This document shows, piece after piece, positions 33,368 through 42,119 of a stretch of DNA of 64,000 nucleotides (positions are counted from its first letter, which is position 1; each line of letters opens with the position of its first letter). The stretch is from contig JAGAWQ010000003.1 in assembly GCA_017941345.1 (NCBI GenBank), positions 1-64,000 on the forward strand. Reading direction: 5' to 3'. The notes under the pieces were generated by a model that did not search any database, had not been told where the DNA came from, and saw only the letters and a program-made list of their open reading frames with translations. This stretch comes from Prevotella sp. GTDB taxonomy: Bacteria > Bacteroidota > Bacteroidia > Bacteroidales > Bacteroidaceae. The position numbers and the translations under genes are program-made.

Positions 33368-34072
33368 TTAACAGCAGCTACCAGCATAGCAGTAGAGACT
33401 TGGAGCCAACTTGAAGGCAAAAGCCAGAACAACTACGAGGAAACCAAGCATGAGCAGCGTTACATAAATGAAGCCGATTATCTTCCAACGGCAGAGCCAC
33501 ACCTTACCACTAATACCCAGCGTCTGCATAGCTGACCAGAAGCCGTGGGTGAGGTGGAACCAGATAGCACAAAGCCAGATGATGTAGAGCACTACATAGA
33601 CAGGATTAGAGAACGTGTCGATGATGAAGGCAAAGCCGTCACCAGGCAGATGACCGAAGCTGGTACCCAGCAACTCGGCAAACATCATGTTGTACCAGAA
33701 GTTGAACAGGTGGAGCAACAAGCCCAGGCAGATAATGATACCCAGCACCAGCATGTTCTTAGAAGCCCACTCTACCTTGCCGGCATTCACCGTCGTAGCG
33801 ACATCGTAGCGATTGTTGCCACGAGCCGTACGGTTCTGTGCGGTAAGGATGAACGCATAAACGATGTGAATCACAGCCAGGGCTGCCAAACCTATTGTTG
33901 CCACTACAGCATACCAGTTGGCACCCAGCAATTCGCAAATCATGTTGTAAGCCTCACCCGAGAACAGCGCGACAATGTTCATGCAACAGTGGAATGTCAG
34001 GAACAGAATCAGCGCAATACCCGTTACGGACATTACAACTTTTCGACCGATTGATGAATTAAATAACCACAT
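33368..34072 (-). CDS. frdC: Fumarate reductase/succinate dehydrogenase cytochrome b subunit
   Basis: 234 residues with five membrane helices. Conserved histidines in FLTFHCCMNIV, AALAVIHIVYAF, LLLHLFNFWYN and CAIWFHLTHGFWSAMQ are the usual di-haem ligands of the type-B cytochrome b. It anchors FrdAB and oxidises menaquinol. First gene of the operon; promoter at 34146-34153. Confidence 0.95.
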   Translation of the reverse strand: MWLFNSSIGRKVVMSVTGIALILFLTFHCCMNIVALFSGEAYNMICELLGANWYAVVATIGLAALAVIHIVYAFILTAQNRTARGNNRYDVATTVNAGKVEWASKNMLVLGIIICLGLLLHLFNFWYNMMFAELLGTSFGHLPGDGFAFIIDTFSNPVYVVLYIIWLCAIWFHLTHGFWSAMQTLGISGKVWLCRWKIIGFIYVTLLMLGFLVVVLAFAFKLAPSLYCYAGSCC

Positions 34073-34145
34073 AAATTGAATTTAAATTATTAATAATTTG
34101 AACTTGAAATACTTGTTATTAGGTACACGCGTACGTTTTAGGCTA

Positions 34146-34153
34146 CAAAGATA
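34146..34153 (-). promoter_or_regulatory. -7 element of the frdCAB promoter
   Basis: TATCTTTG on the minus strand, 74 bases before frdC. Confidence 0.7.
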
Positions 34154-34218
34154 CTATAAAATAATGAATCCCGCAAACGTTTTCGTAAGAAAATTTGCTA
34201 TTTATACAAAATATTAGG

Positions 34219-34226
34219 TAACTTTG
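34219..34226 (+). promoter_or_regulatory. -7 element of the yraN gene
   Basis: TAACTTTG, 20 bases before the ATG at 34246; divergent from the frdCAB promoter. Confidence 0.65.
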
Positions 34227-34245
34227 CACCCAAAATCAATCGTAT

Positions 34246-34605
34246 ATGGCTGCACACAATGAGCTTGGGACATGGGGTGAAAACGTTGCAACAGACTACC
34301 TTAGAAGCAAGGGTTACATCATCCTGGAGCGTGACTGGAAGTCTGGTCACCGCGATATTGACATCATAGCAAAAGATGGCAACGTAGTGGTATTCGTCGA
34401 GGTAAAGACACGTCGCAATCAGCTCTTTGGTGAACCAGAAGAAGCCATTGACTACACGAAACTGCGTAACCTGCGCGCTGCCATTAATCACTATGTCAAG
34501 TCAAAGGGCATTCGACAAGAAATCCGACTGGACGCCATCAGCATAGTCGGTACTCCCCAACAACAACCAAAGATTGACCATATCATAGACTTTCCTTTGT
34601 ACTAA
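34246..34605 (+). CDS. YraN/UPF0102 family nuclease-like protein
   Basis: 119 residues, full length. LGTWGENVATDYLRSKGYIILERDWK is the family start; GHRDIDIIAKDGNVVVFVEVKTR carries the PD-(D/E)XK-like D...ExK residues (HRDIDI, VEVK). The family is related to Holliday-junction resolvases; its activity is not settled. Followed by a likely terminator. Confidence 0.93.
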   Translation: MAAHNELGTWGENVATDYLRSKGYIILERDWKSGHRDIDIIAKDGNVVVFVEVKTRRNQLFGEPEEAIDYTKLRNLRAAINHYVKSKGIRQEIRLDAISIVGTPQQQPKIDHIIDFPLY

Positions 34606-34617
34606 ACAAGGAGCATG

Positions 34618-34641
34618 AAAAGAGAAGCCGGCTTTTCTTTT
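34618..34641. terminator. Likely terminator after yraN
   Basis: AAAAGAGAAGCC (34618-34629) and GGCTTTTCTTTT (34630-34641) pair with a single G-T; the T-rich right arm doubles as the tail. Confidence 0.6.
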
Positions 34642-34661
34642 GCATTGCCCTCGTTTTTTCG

Positions 34662-34753
34662 TAACTTTACGACAAAAAGTTGTGAAGTTACTCCGTCTCT
34701 GCAAAAAAAAGAAACGACTTTCTTTGTTTTGCTCTCGACTTTTCGTAACTTTG
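34662..34753 (+). promoter_or_regulatory. Duplicated promoter of mnmG
   Basis: Two similar segments 84 bp apart each read a CTCG-T-rich stretch then TTTTCGTAACTTT: TAACTTTA at 34662-34669 and TAACTTTG at 34746-34753. The second lies only 4 bases before the mnmG ATG, so its transcript would start at or next to the initiation codon. Confidence 0.65.
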
Positions 34754-34757
34754 CCCC

Positions 34758-36653
34758 ATGATTCAGAAATATGACGTGATAGTTATTGGTGGCGGACATG
34801 CCGGATGCGAGGCTGCAACAGCCTCAGCCAATATGGGTGCGAAGACCTGTCTGGTCACTATGGACATGAACAAGATAGCGCAGATGTCGTGCAATCCTGC
34901 CATTGGTGGTATTGCCAAAGGTCAGATAGTGCGCGAGATAGATGCCTTAGGAGGTCAGATGGCACTCGTCACCGATGCCACAGCCATCCAATTCCGAATG
35001 CTGAACCGTTCGAAAGGGCCTGCCGTTTGGAGCCCTCGTGCCCAATGCGACAGAGGAAAATTCATCTGGAAATGGCGCTCCGTTCTTGACGAAACTCCCA
35101 ACCTGAATATCTGGCAAGACCAAGCCGATGAGCTGTTGGTAAAAGACGGTAAGGCTGTTGGTGTAAAGACCATCTGGGGTTGCGAGCTGAGGGCCAAATG
35201 TGTCATCGTGACTGCCGGCACTTTCTTGAACGGACTGATGCACATCGGAAGGCGAATGGTATCAGGTGGACGTATTGCTGAGCCTGCCGTACCTCACTTT
35301 ACTGAGAGCATCACGCGTCACGGCATCCATTCTGCTCGAATGAAGACGGGCACACCTGTTCGCATCGACAAGCGTAGCATCCACTTCGAAGATATGGAAC
35401 GACAGGATGGTGAAAACGGCTACTACCAGTTCTCGTATATGGGTCAACAGCGACCTCTGAAACAACTACCCTGTTGGGTTTGCTACACCAACCCTGAGGT
35501 GCACGAAACATTACGTAGCGGATTAGCTGACTCACCTCTTTACAATGGTCAGATACAGTCGATAGGTCCACGCTATTGCCCTTCGATAGAAACCAAACTG
35601 GTCACCTTCCCTGACCGTCCACAACACCTGTTGTTTTTGGAACCTGAAGGTGAGGATACTAACGAGATGTATCTGAATGGCTTCTCTTCTTCGCTGCCTA
35701 TGGATGTGCAGATAGAAGCCCTCAAGAAAATTCCAGCCCTCAGAGACATCAAAGTATATCGTCCCGGGTATGCCATAGAATACGATTTCTTCGACCCCAC
35801 GCAACTGAAACACTCGCTGGAATCGAAAATCATCGACGGATTGTTTATGGCAGGACAGGTGAATGGCACTACCGGCTATGAAGAGGCTGGCGGACAAGGC
35901 ACGTTGGCCGGCATCAATGCCGCACTGAAAGCCGGTTCAGTAGGTTGCTGTGACACAGCAACAGACAAGACATTCGAACTGAAGCGCGACGAGGCCTACA
36001 TCGGTGTGCTGATTGACGACCTGGTCACAAAAGGGGTGGATGAGCCCTACCGTATGTTTACCTCGCGTGCGGAATATCGTATCCTGCTACGACAAGATGA
36101 TGCTGATGCACGCTTGACGGAGAAGGCATACCAATTAGGCATTGCCAAAAGAGAGCGTTACGACTGGTGGATGGAGAAGAAAAAAGCTATCGAAGAAATC
36201 GAAGCATTCTGTAGTTCTTTTGCCATTAAACCCAAGGTGGTTAATAGCGCTTTGGAAGCTCTTGGCTCTACCCCACTCGTCTATGGCTGTAAACTGGAAG
36301 ACCTCGTGGCTCGCCCAGAGTTGAACTTCGAAAAGCTATACCAGATAGTGCCAGAGCTGAAAGCGCAGATTGAACGTCTGCCCAATCGCAAAGAAGAGAT
36401 AGCAGAGGCCGCAGAAATTCATATCAAATACAAGGGCTATATCGAACGCGAACGTCTGGTAGCAGAAAAGATGCACCGTCTGGAAAATATTAAGATTAAG
36501 GGAAAGTTCGACTATCCAAACCTTACTGCCATTTCAACCGAGGCACGACAGAAATTAGAGAAGATTCAACCGGAAACGCTGGCACAAGCCAGTAGAATAC
36601 CAGGAGTAAGTCCGAGCGACGTCAACGCCATGTTAGTACTATTAGGCAGATAA
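34758..36653 (+). CDS. mnmG: tRNA uridine-5-carboxymethylaminomethyl(34) synthesis enzyme MnmG
   Basis: 631 residues. YDVIVIGGGHAGCEAA is the FAD Rossmann motif, MSCNPAIGGIAKGQIVREIDALGG and GQVNGTTGYEEAGGQG are GidA signatures, and the C-terminal helical domain ends IPGVSPSDVNAMLVLLGR. With MnmE it modifies the wobble uridine of certain tRNAs. It is followed directly by a parS-like site and apt. mnmG near the origin is common in many bacteria and fits the proposed origin region. Confidence 0.98.
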   Translation: MIQKYDVIVIGGGHAGCEAATASANMGAKTCLVTMDMNKIAQMSCNPAIGGIAKGQIVREIDALGGQMALVTDATAIQFRMLNRSKGPAVWSPRAQCDRGKFIWKWRSVLDETPNLNIWQDQADELLVKDGKAVGVKTIWGCELRAKCVIVTAGTFLNGLMHIGRRMVSGGRIAEPAVPHFTESITRHGIHSARMKTGTPVRIDKRSIHFEDMERQDGENGYYQFSYMGQQRPLKQLPCWVCYTNPEVHETLRSGLADSPLYNGQIQSIGPRYCPSIETKLVTFPDRPQHLLFLEPEGEDTNEMYLNGFSSSLPMDVQIEALKKIPALRDIKVYRPGYAIEYDFFDPTQLKHSLESKIIDGLFMAGQVNGTTGYEEAGGQGTLAGINAALKAGSVGCCDTATDKTFELKRDEAYIGVLIDDLVTKGVDEPYRMFTSRAEYRILLRQDDADARLTEKAYQLGIAKRERYDWWMEKKKAIEEIEAFCSSFAIKPKVVNSALEALGSTPLVYGCKLEDLVARPELNFEKLYQIVPELKAQIERLPNRKEEIAEAAEIHIKYKGYIERERLVAEKMHRLENIKIKGKFDYPNLTAISTEARQKLEKIQPETLAQASRIPGVSPSDVNAMLVLLGR

Positions 36654-36669
36654 TGTTTCACGTGGAACA
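36654..36669. other. parS-type ParB site 1
   Basis: TGTTTCACGTGGAACA. Its complement is TGTTCCACGTGAAACA, the well-known Bacillus-type chromosomal parS sequence; it differs by one base from a perfect palindrome. It overlaps the mnmG stop region and a spurious in-frame ATG upstream of apt. Confidence 0.85.
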
Positions 36670-36703
36670 AAACATAAATATAATAACGATAAAACCAAAG
36701 ATT

Positions 36704-37234
36704 ATGAACAACAAAACATTGATGGCGAATCTTCGCTGCGTACCTGATTTCCCACAGAAAGGTATTAACTTCCGTGACGTGACTACCCTGTTTAAGAATC
36801 CTGCCTGTCTGCAGATTATGGTCGACGAACTCTACGAGATGTACAAAAACAAAGGTATCACCAAGATTGTAGGCATCGAAAGTCGCGGGTTTGTGATGGC
36901 TTCCGCTTTGGCAGTAAAGTTGGGAGCCGGTGTAGTCTTAGCCAGAAAACCTGGTAAGTTGCCTGCACCTGCCGTTCAGGAGAGCTACACCAAAGAATAC
37001 GGAACCGACACCATTGAAATCCACGAGGATGCTATCAACGACAAAGACATTGTGTTGTTGCACGACGACCTCTTAGCAACGGGAGGAACCATGAAAGCTG
37101 CAGTCAATCTAGTGAAGAAGTTCAATCCGCTTGGCGTATACGTCAACTTCCTAATTGAAATTACTGACGAAGGACTGCACGGACGAGACGTGTTTGACAA
37201 GGACACGGAGGTAACCACGTTGATTACCGTTTAA
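36704..37234 (+). CDS. apt: Adenine phosphoribosyltransferase
   Basis: 176 residues from MNNKTLMANLRCVPDFPQ. The longer frame from 36653 would translate parS site 1 (MFHVEQN...) and is rejected. FPQKGINFRDVTTL and IESRGFVMASALA are Apt motifs and VLLHDDLLATGGT is the PRPP loop. It salvages adenine to AMP. A parS site lies at each end of the gene. Confidence 0.97.
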   Translation: MNNKTLMANLRCVPDFPQKGINFRDVTTLFKNPACLQIMVDELYEMYKNKGITKIVGIESRGFVMASALAVKLGAGVVLARKPGKLPAPAVQESYTKEYGTDTIEIHEDAINDKDIVLLHDDLLATGGTMKAAVNLVKKFNPLGVYVNFLIEITDEGLHGRDVFDKDTEVTTLITV

Positions 37235-37250
37235 TGTTTCACGTGAAACA
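37235..37250. other. parS-type ParB site 2 (perfect)
   Basis: TGTTTCACGTGAAACA is a perfect 16-bp palindrome and matches the universal bacterial parS consensus. It sits between the apt stop and the uvrC start, 581 bp from site 1. Confidence 0.93.
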
Positions 37251-37256
37251 ATTCGA

Positions 37257-39083
37257 ATGATGAAGGAAGAAAACGAAGCAAGGTTAGAGCGGTTGAAAGG
37301 GATAGTCAAAGCGATGCCTGAGAAACCTGGTAGCTATCAGTATTACGATGCTGAGGGTACCATTATCTATGTAGGCAAGGCAAAGAAACTGAAATCGCGC
37401 GTTTCGTCCTATTTTCATACAGAGGTGGACCGTTTCAAGACGAAGGTGCTCGTCAGCAAGATACATGATATCAGCTATACCGTAGTGAATACAGAAGAAG
37501 ATGCCTTGTTGCTGGAAAATGCACTCATCAAGAAGTATAATCCACGATATAATGTATTGCTTAAGGACGGTAAAACATACCCTTCCATCTGCATCACAAA
37601 GGAATATCTTCCTCGTATCTTTCCTACTAGAAACATCAATAAGAAATGGGGCACCTATTATGGTCCCTATTCACATGTAGGAGCCATGCATGGCGTGCTC
37701 GAACTCATCAAGAATTTGTACCATCCGCGTACATGCAAACAGCCGTTTACCAAGGAAGGTGTGGAGCAGGGAAAATATCAGGTTTGCCTGGAATATCACA
37801 TCAAGAATTGTGGCGGCCCGTGTGTTAGTAGACAATCGCTCGAGGACTATCAGAAGAACATTGCTCAAGCTCGTGAAATCCTTAAAGGAAATACACGCGA
37901 AGTACAACGCGAGCTACGCGAAGAAATGATGAAACTATCAGAAGAACTTCGTTTCGAAGAGGCTGAAGAAGTGAAACGCAAGTACCTGTTGTTAGAGCAA
38001 TTTGTAGCTAAGAGCGAGGTGGTTAGTCATACTATTGATAATGTAGATGTGCTCTCCATCACCAACGATGAAAAGGTTGCTTTCGTCAACTATATCCATG
38101 TGTCGAACGGTCAGATTAACCAGTCGTTCACCTTCGAATATAAGAAGAAACTGGCGGAAACTAACGAGGAGTTGCTACAGTTAGCCATCGTCGAGATGCG
38201 GGAGCGTTTTCAGAGTAACGCCAAGGAGATTATTCTGCCTCAAGAAATCGATTTAGACTTGGAAGGAGTAACGATTACCGTTCCACAACGTGGTGATAAG
38301 AAGACCCTACTCGACCTCTCGCTGATGAATGGCAAACAGTATAAATTTGATCGCCTGAAGCAGGCCGAAAAACTGAATCCTGAGCAGAAACAGGTACGGC
38401 TGATGAAGGAATTGCAGGACTTACTGCACCTTCCCAAGATGCCATACCAGATGGAGTGTTTCGACAACTCAAACATCAGCGGCACGGATGCCGTAGCAGC
38501 CTGTGTGGTGTTCAAGAAAATGAAACCTTCAAAGCAGGATTACCGCAAGTATAACATCAAGACGGTAGTAGGTCCTGACGATTATGCCTCGATGAAAGAG
38601 GTTGTATACAGGCGGTATCATCGCCTCATACAAGAAGAGCAGCCCCTACCCGACCTCATCGTTGCTGATGGTGGAAAGGGGCAGATGGAGGTCATACGCC
38701 AGGCAGTTCAAGATGAACTGGGACTTGATATCCCGATAGCTGGATTAGCCAAAAACGACCGTCATCGAACGAACGAACTTTTGTATGGCTTCCCTCCCAG
38801 AGTCGTTGGCATAAAGGACACCTCAGAACTGTTCAAGGTGCTTACCCATCTGCAAGACGAAGTACACCGTTTTGCTATCACTTTCCATCGAGAGAAACGT
38901 TCTAAACACGCATTACACTCTGAGCTGGATGATATCAAGGGCATCGGACCCAGGACGCGCGATGAACTACTAAAAGCCCTGAAATCAGTAAAACGGATAG
39001 GTGAGACGGAATTATCTGTATTAGAAGGAATTATCGGAGCGGCAAAAGCCGAAATAGTATACCAACACTTCCATCAGAATTAG
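37257..39083 (+). CDS. uvrC: Excinuclease ABC subunit C
   Basis: 608 residues, full length. An N-terminal GIY-YIG nuclease (PGSYQYYDAEGTIIYVGKAK) makes the 3' incision; a UVR motif lies around 205-235 (LSEELRFEEAEEVKRKY); the RNase H-like 5' nuclease includes ECFDNSNISGTDAVAACVVF and LIVADGGKGQM; a helix-hairpin-helix ends it (LDDIKGIGPRTRDELLKAL). Acts with UvrAB in nucleotide excision repair. It starts 22 bases after apt. Confidence 0.98.
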   Translation: MMKEENEARLERLKGIVKAMPEKPGSYQYYDAEGTIIYVGKAKKLKSRVSSYFHTEVDRFKTKVLVSKIHDISYTVVNTEEDALLLENALIKKYNPRYNVLLKDGKTYPSICITKEYLPRIFPTRNINKKWGTYYGPYSHVGAMHGVLELIKNLYHPRTCKQPFTKEGVEQGKYQVCLEYHIKNCGGPCVSRQSLEDYQKNIAQAREILKGNTREVQRELREEMMKLSEELRFEEAEEVKRKYLLLEQFVAKSEVVSHTIDNVDVLSITNDEKVAFVNYIHVSNGQINQSFTFEYKKKLAETNEELLQLAIVEMRERFQSNAKEIILPQEIDLDLEGVTITVPQRGDKKTLLDLSLMNGKQYKFDRLKQAEKLNPEQKQVRLMKELQDLLHLPKMPYQMECFDNSNISGTDAVAACVVFKKMKPSKQDYRKYNIKTVVGPDDYASMKEVVYRRYHRLIQEEQPLPDLIVADGGKGQMEVIRQAVQDELGLDIPIAGLAKNDRHRTNELLYGFPPRVVGIKDTSELFKVLTHLQDEVHRFAITFHREKRSKHALHSELDDIKGIGPRTRDELLKALKSVKRIGETELSVLEGIIGAAKAEIVYQHFHQN

Positions 39084-39089
39084 AAAAAT

Positions 39090-39120
39090 TTGGTGGAATA
39101 AAATTAATGTTGTAACTTTG
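39090..39120 (+). promoter_or_regulatory. dtd promoter giving a near-leaderless mRNA
   Basis: TTG at 39090-39092, 20-bp spacer, TAACTTTG at 39113-39120; the ATG is at 39126, about where transcription should begin. Confidence 0.65.
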
Positions 39121-39125
39121 CAATC

Positions 39126-39578
39126 ATGAGAGCAGTAATACAACGAGTTAGCAAGGCAAGCGTAACTATCGAAGGAACGGTAAAAAGCCAGATACAACAG
39201 GGTTTCCTCATCCTGTTGGGCATCTGTGACGATGACTCGATGGAGGATGTTGACTGGCTAGTCAGGAAAATTGCCAATCTACGGGTTTTCGACGACGAAA
39301 AAGGCGTGATGAATCGCTCTATATTGGATATGAATGGTGAGGCCTTGGTAGTAAGTCAGTTCACGCTTTATGCCAGCTATAAAAAAGGTAACCGCCCTTC
39401 GTGGTTCAAGGCAGGCTCGCACGAGCACTCTATCCCACTCTACGAGGCATTTTGTAAGACGTTAAGTGACCAACTTGAAAAACCAGTTGGAACAGGAGAA
39501 TTTGGGGCAAATATGCAGGTGGAGCTGCTCAACGACGGTCCCGTCACCATTTGTATGGACACTAAAAACAAAGAATAA
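39126..39578 (+). CDS. dtd: D-aminoacyl-tRNA deacylase
   Basis: 150 residues. MRAVIQRVSKASVTI is the Dtd start, SQFTLYASYKKGNRPSW the SQxT active-site motif, and TGEFGANMQVELLNDGPVT the GxNMQV...NxGPVT motif. It removes D-amino acids (and glycine from tRNA-Ala) from mischarged tRNAs. It leads a short plus-strand cluster with a membrane protein, a MazG-type pyrophosphatase and deoC. Confidence 0.97.
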   Translation: MRAVIQRVSKASVTIEGTVKSQIQQGFLILLGICDDDSMEDVDWLVRKIANLRVFDDEKGVMNRSILDMNGEALVVSQFTLYASYKKGNRPSWFKAGSHEHSIPLYEAFCKTLSDQLEKPVGTGEFGANMQVELLNDGPVTICMDTKNKE

Positions 39579-39583
39579 AAACT

Positions 39584-39832
39584 ATGAAGAAATATCTAAG
39601 AGAACTTGAGGTTTCAGGACTGATATTAGTCATTATTGGTATTATCTGTTCCTGGGTATGGGGCAGTTCTTTTGGCATGTGGCCCTGTTTGATAGGACTG
39701 TTTCTATGGCTCATTACTTTTCTGTATAAAGCTTTCAACTGGAATGAATACGAGCGCGAGAATCGTCAGAATATCATCATTCTGATTATCACTATCATTA
39801 TACTAACCTTGCAAATGTTGATTAGACAATGA
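39584..39832 (+). CDS. Small membrane protein, unknown
   Basis: 82 residues with three hydrophobic stretches (LILVIIGIICSWVWG, MWPCLIGLFLWLITFLY, IIILIITIIILTLQML). It lies 5 bases after dtd and overlaps the MazG-type gene by 4 bases, which supports it as a real gene. No family recognised. Confidence 0.65.
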   Translation: MKKYLRELEVSGLILVIIGIICSWVWGSSFGMWPCLIGLFLWLITFLYKAFNWNEYERENRQNIIILIITIIILTLQMLIRQ

Positions 39833-40152
39833 CCATCAAAGAAGCACAAGAAGCTGTAGATCAGTGGATTAAGACGTATGGCGTGCGCTATTTCTCAGAA
39901 CTGACCAATATGGCAGTACTGACTGAGGAGGTTGGCGAACTGGCTCGCGTGATGGCTCGTAAGTATGGCGACCAGAGCTTTAAACCTGGCGAGAAAGACA
40001 ATCTGGGCGATGAAATGGCAGATGTGTTGTGGGTGCTGATTTGCCTGGCCAACCAAACAGGTGTAGACCTGACTGAAGAACTGAAGAAGAATCTTGAGAA
40101 AAAGACCCAAAGAGACAAAGACAGACATATCAATAACGTTAAACTCAAATAA
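39829..40152 (+). CDS. MazG-like nucleotide pyrophosphohydrolase
   Basis: 107 residues: one MazG domain with the metal ligands EEVGEL (ExxE, about 33-36) and LGDEMADVLW (ExxxD). Single-domain members hydrolyse non-canonical or excess NTPs to NMPs; the specificity is not known. It overlaps the upstream gene (ATGA) and is 3 bases before deoC. Confidence 0.9.
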   Translation: MTIKEAQEAVDQWIKTYGVRYFSELTNMAVLTEEVGELARVMARKYGDQSFKPGEKDNLGDEMADVLWVLICLANQTGVDLTEELKKNLEKKTQRDKDRHINNVKLK

Positions 40153-40155
40153 ATC

Positions 40156-41052
40156 ATGAAGACTATGGAAGAAAACAAGTATGAGAAGGCTTTGAGCCTT
40201 TACAATTGCGAGATTTCAGACGAAGAGGTAAAAGCAGCGGTGAAGAAAATCATTGCTGAGAAAGTACCTGAAAATGATACCCAGGAAGTGAAGAAATTCC
40301 TGATGGGGTCGGTAGAATTGACTACCCTGAAGACTACCGACTCTGAAGAGAGCGTGATGGCATTTACAGAACGCGTCAACGACTTCGACGAGCAGTATCC
40401 TGACCTGCCCCACGTTGCCACAATATGTGTTTATCCCTGCTTCGCTAAGACGGTAGCTGAAACGCTGGAGGTTGACGGCGTTGAAATCGCCTGCGTCAGC
40501 GGTTCATTCCCGTCATCACAAGCGCTGATAGAAGTAAAGGTAGCTGAGACTGCTCTTGCTGTCAAGGATGGTGCTACGGAGATTGACATCGTGATGTCAG
40601 TAGGTAAATTCCTGAGTGGGAACTACGAAGAGGTAGCCGATGAAATCGCTGAATTGAAGGCAGTTTGTGGTGAAAAGAAGATGAAGGTCATTCTGGAAAC
40701 GGGATGCTTGAAGACCGCTGCGAACATCAAGAAAGCCTCTATCCTCTCCATGTATGCCGGCGCTGATTACATCAAGACCTCTACCGGTAAACTGGAGCCC
40801 GCTGCCACACCAGAAGCTGCCTACGTGATGTGTCAGGCCATCAAGGAATACTACGAGAAGACAGGCATTCAGATAGGATTCAAGCCTGCTGGTGGACTCA
40901 ACACACCGATGGATGCTGTCATCATGTACACTATCGTCAAGGAAGTTTTGGGCGAGAAATGGCTCACCAACAAGTGGTTCCGCATGGGAACCTCACGTCT
41001 GGCTAACCTGCTGCTGAGCGAGGTTACAGGCGTAGATACGAAATTCTTTTGA
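40156..41052 (+). CDS. deoC: Deoxyribose-phosphate aldolase
   Basis: 298 residues. VEIACVSGSFPSSQ, EIDIVMSVGKFLSG, MKVILETGCLK and GADYIKTSTGKL, which carries the Schiff-base lysine, mark DeoC. It cleaves 2-deoxyribose-5-phosphate to glyceraldehyde-3-phosphate and acetaldehyde in deoxynucleoside salvage, which fits the neighbouring nucleotide pyrophosphatase. The ATG at 40165 (MEENK) is an alternative start. Convergent with the prenyl synthase gene, one base apart. Confidence 0.96.
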   Translation: MKTMEENKYEKALSLYNCEISDEEVKAAVKKIIAEKVPENDTQEVKKFLMGSVELTTLKTTDSEESVMAFTERVNDFDEQYPDLPHVATICVYPCFAKTVAETLEVDGVEIACVSGSFPSSQALIEVKVAETALAVKDGATEIDIVMSVGKFLSGNYEEVADEIAELKAVCGEKKMKVILETGCLKTAANIKKASILSMYAGADYIKTSTGKLEPAATPEAAYVMCQAIKEYYEKTGIQIGFKPAGGLNTPMDAVIMYTIVKEVLGEKWLTNKWFRMGTSRLANLLLSEVTGVDTKFF

Positions 41053-41053
41053 T

Positions 41054-42031
41054 TTAGTAGTTACGCTGAACGACGTAATCGACATAGGCTGTCAGGGCTT
41101 CCTTGACAGCCTTTTCTTTGACGTTGTCCTGAATATAGTCCATGCAGAGCTTGCTGAATTTAGCCATCTGTTGTTCTGCATAGTCGATACCTCCGTTCTG
41201 CTTTGTAAACTCCACCAAAACAGCGATTTCATCAGTATTGATAGTTCCTGCCTTCACTTTCTTGGCCAAAGTCAGCATCGCCTCGAAATTGGTATTGTTC
41301 AGCGCGTAGATAACTGGCAGCGTCAGCTTGCCTTCAGCCATATCGTTTCCTGTAGGCTTTCCTATCTCTTTCGAATCAAAATAATCGAAGATATCATCAC
41401 GAATCTGGAACATCATACCCAGGTTCAGACCAAACTCCTTAGCCTTAGCTACTTCGTCATCAGAAGCGTTGGCAGACAAGGCTCCTATGGCAGCACAAGC
41501 TTCAAACAAGGCAGCGGTCTTTTTCCTGATGACTTCGTAATAGACATCCTCTCTGATTTCCTGATTCTTAATATTCGACAACTGGAGCAGTTCGCCTGCA
41601 GAAAGAACCTGACCCAATTCAGCCAGATATCCGATGATACGTTGATTATTGGTGAATGAAACATTCAGCAAGACGGTAGAGAGAATATAGTCGCCAACCA
41701 AGACTGCCACCTTATTATTATAGGAGACATTGACTGAAGGCTGTCCACGACGTTCGTTGCTCTCATCGACCACATCGTCGTGAATAAGTGACGAGGTATG
41801 AAGCAATTCCAGACTTACGGCTGAATACTGCGTCACATCAGTAATCTTCCCATAGTTCTTAGCCATGAGCAGCAGCAACATGGGACGCATGTGCTTTCCC
41901 CCACGTTTCTGCACGTAAGCCAACACTTCAGAAAGCAAGGCATCCGTATGAGAAAAGCTACTATTGAACAGCTTGGTAAAGTTGTTCAAATCGTCTTCAA
42001 TCGGTTGTCTGATAATTGATAAATAGTCCAT
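41054..42031 (-). CDS. Polyprenyl diphosphate synthase (IspB type)
   Basis: 325 residues from MDYLSIIRQP; the two-codon extension is not needed. The two aspartate-rich motifs are intact: SLIHDDVVDESNERRG and FQIRDDIFDYFDS, with GKPTGNDMAEGKLTLP. It elongates FPP or GGPP to the long side chain of menaquinone. Supplying the quinone fits a fumarate-respiring cell. Divergent from polA. Confidence 0.93.
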   Translation of the reverse strand: MDYLSIIRQPIEDDLNNFTKLFNSSFSHTDALLSEVLAYVQKRGGKHMRPMLLLLMAKNYGKITDVTQYSAVSLELLHTSSLIHDDVVDESNERRGQPSVNVSYNNKVAVLVGDYILSTVLLNVSFTNNQRIIGYLAELGQVLSAGELLQLSNIKNQEIREDVYYEVIRKKTAALFEACAAIGALSANASDDEVAKAKEFGLNLGMMFQIRDDIFDYFDSKEIGKPTGNDMAEGKLTLPVIYALNNTNFEAMLTLAKKVKAGTINTDEIAVLVEFTKQNGGIDYAEQQMAKFSKLCMDYIQDNVKEKAVKEALTAYVDYVVQRNY

Positions 42032-42119
42032 TATCACTTAAATTTGTGACAAAATTAGTGAAAAACTTTCTAATTACCATATTTTTTAGTAATTTTACGC
42101 AGAAAATAAACATTGTTAT

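Noticed and set aside
36653..36703. Upstream in-frame start for apt (MFHVEQN...)
   Set aside because: The extension is a translation of parS site 1; the conserved Apt N-terminus begins at 36704.
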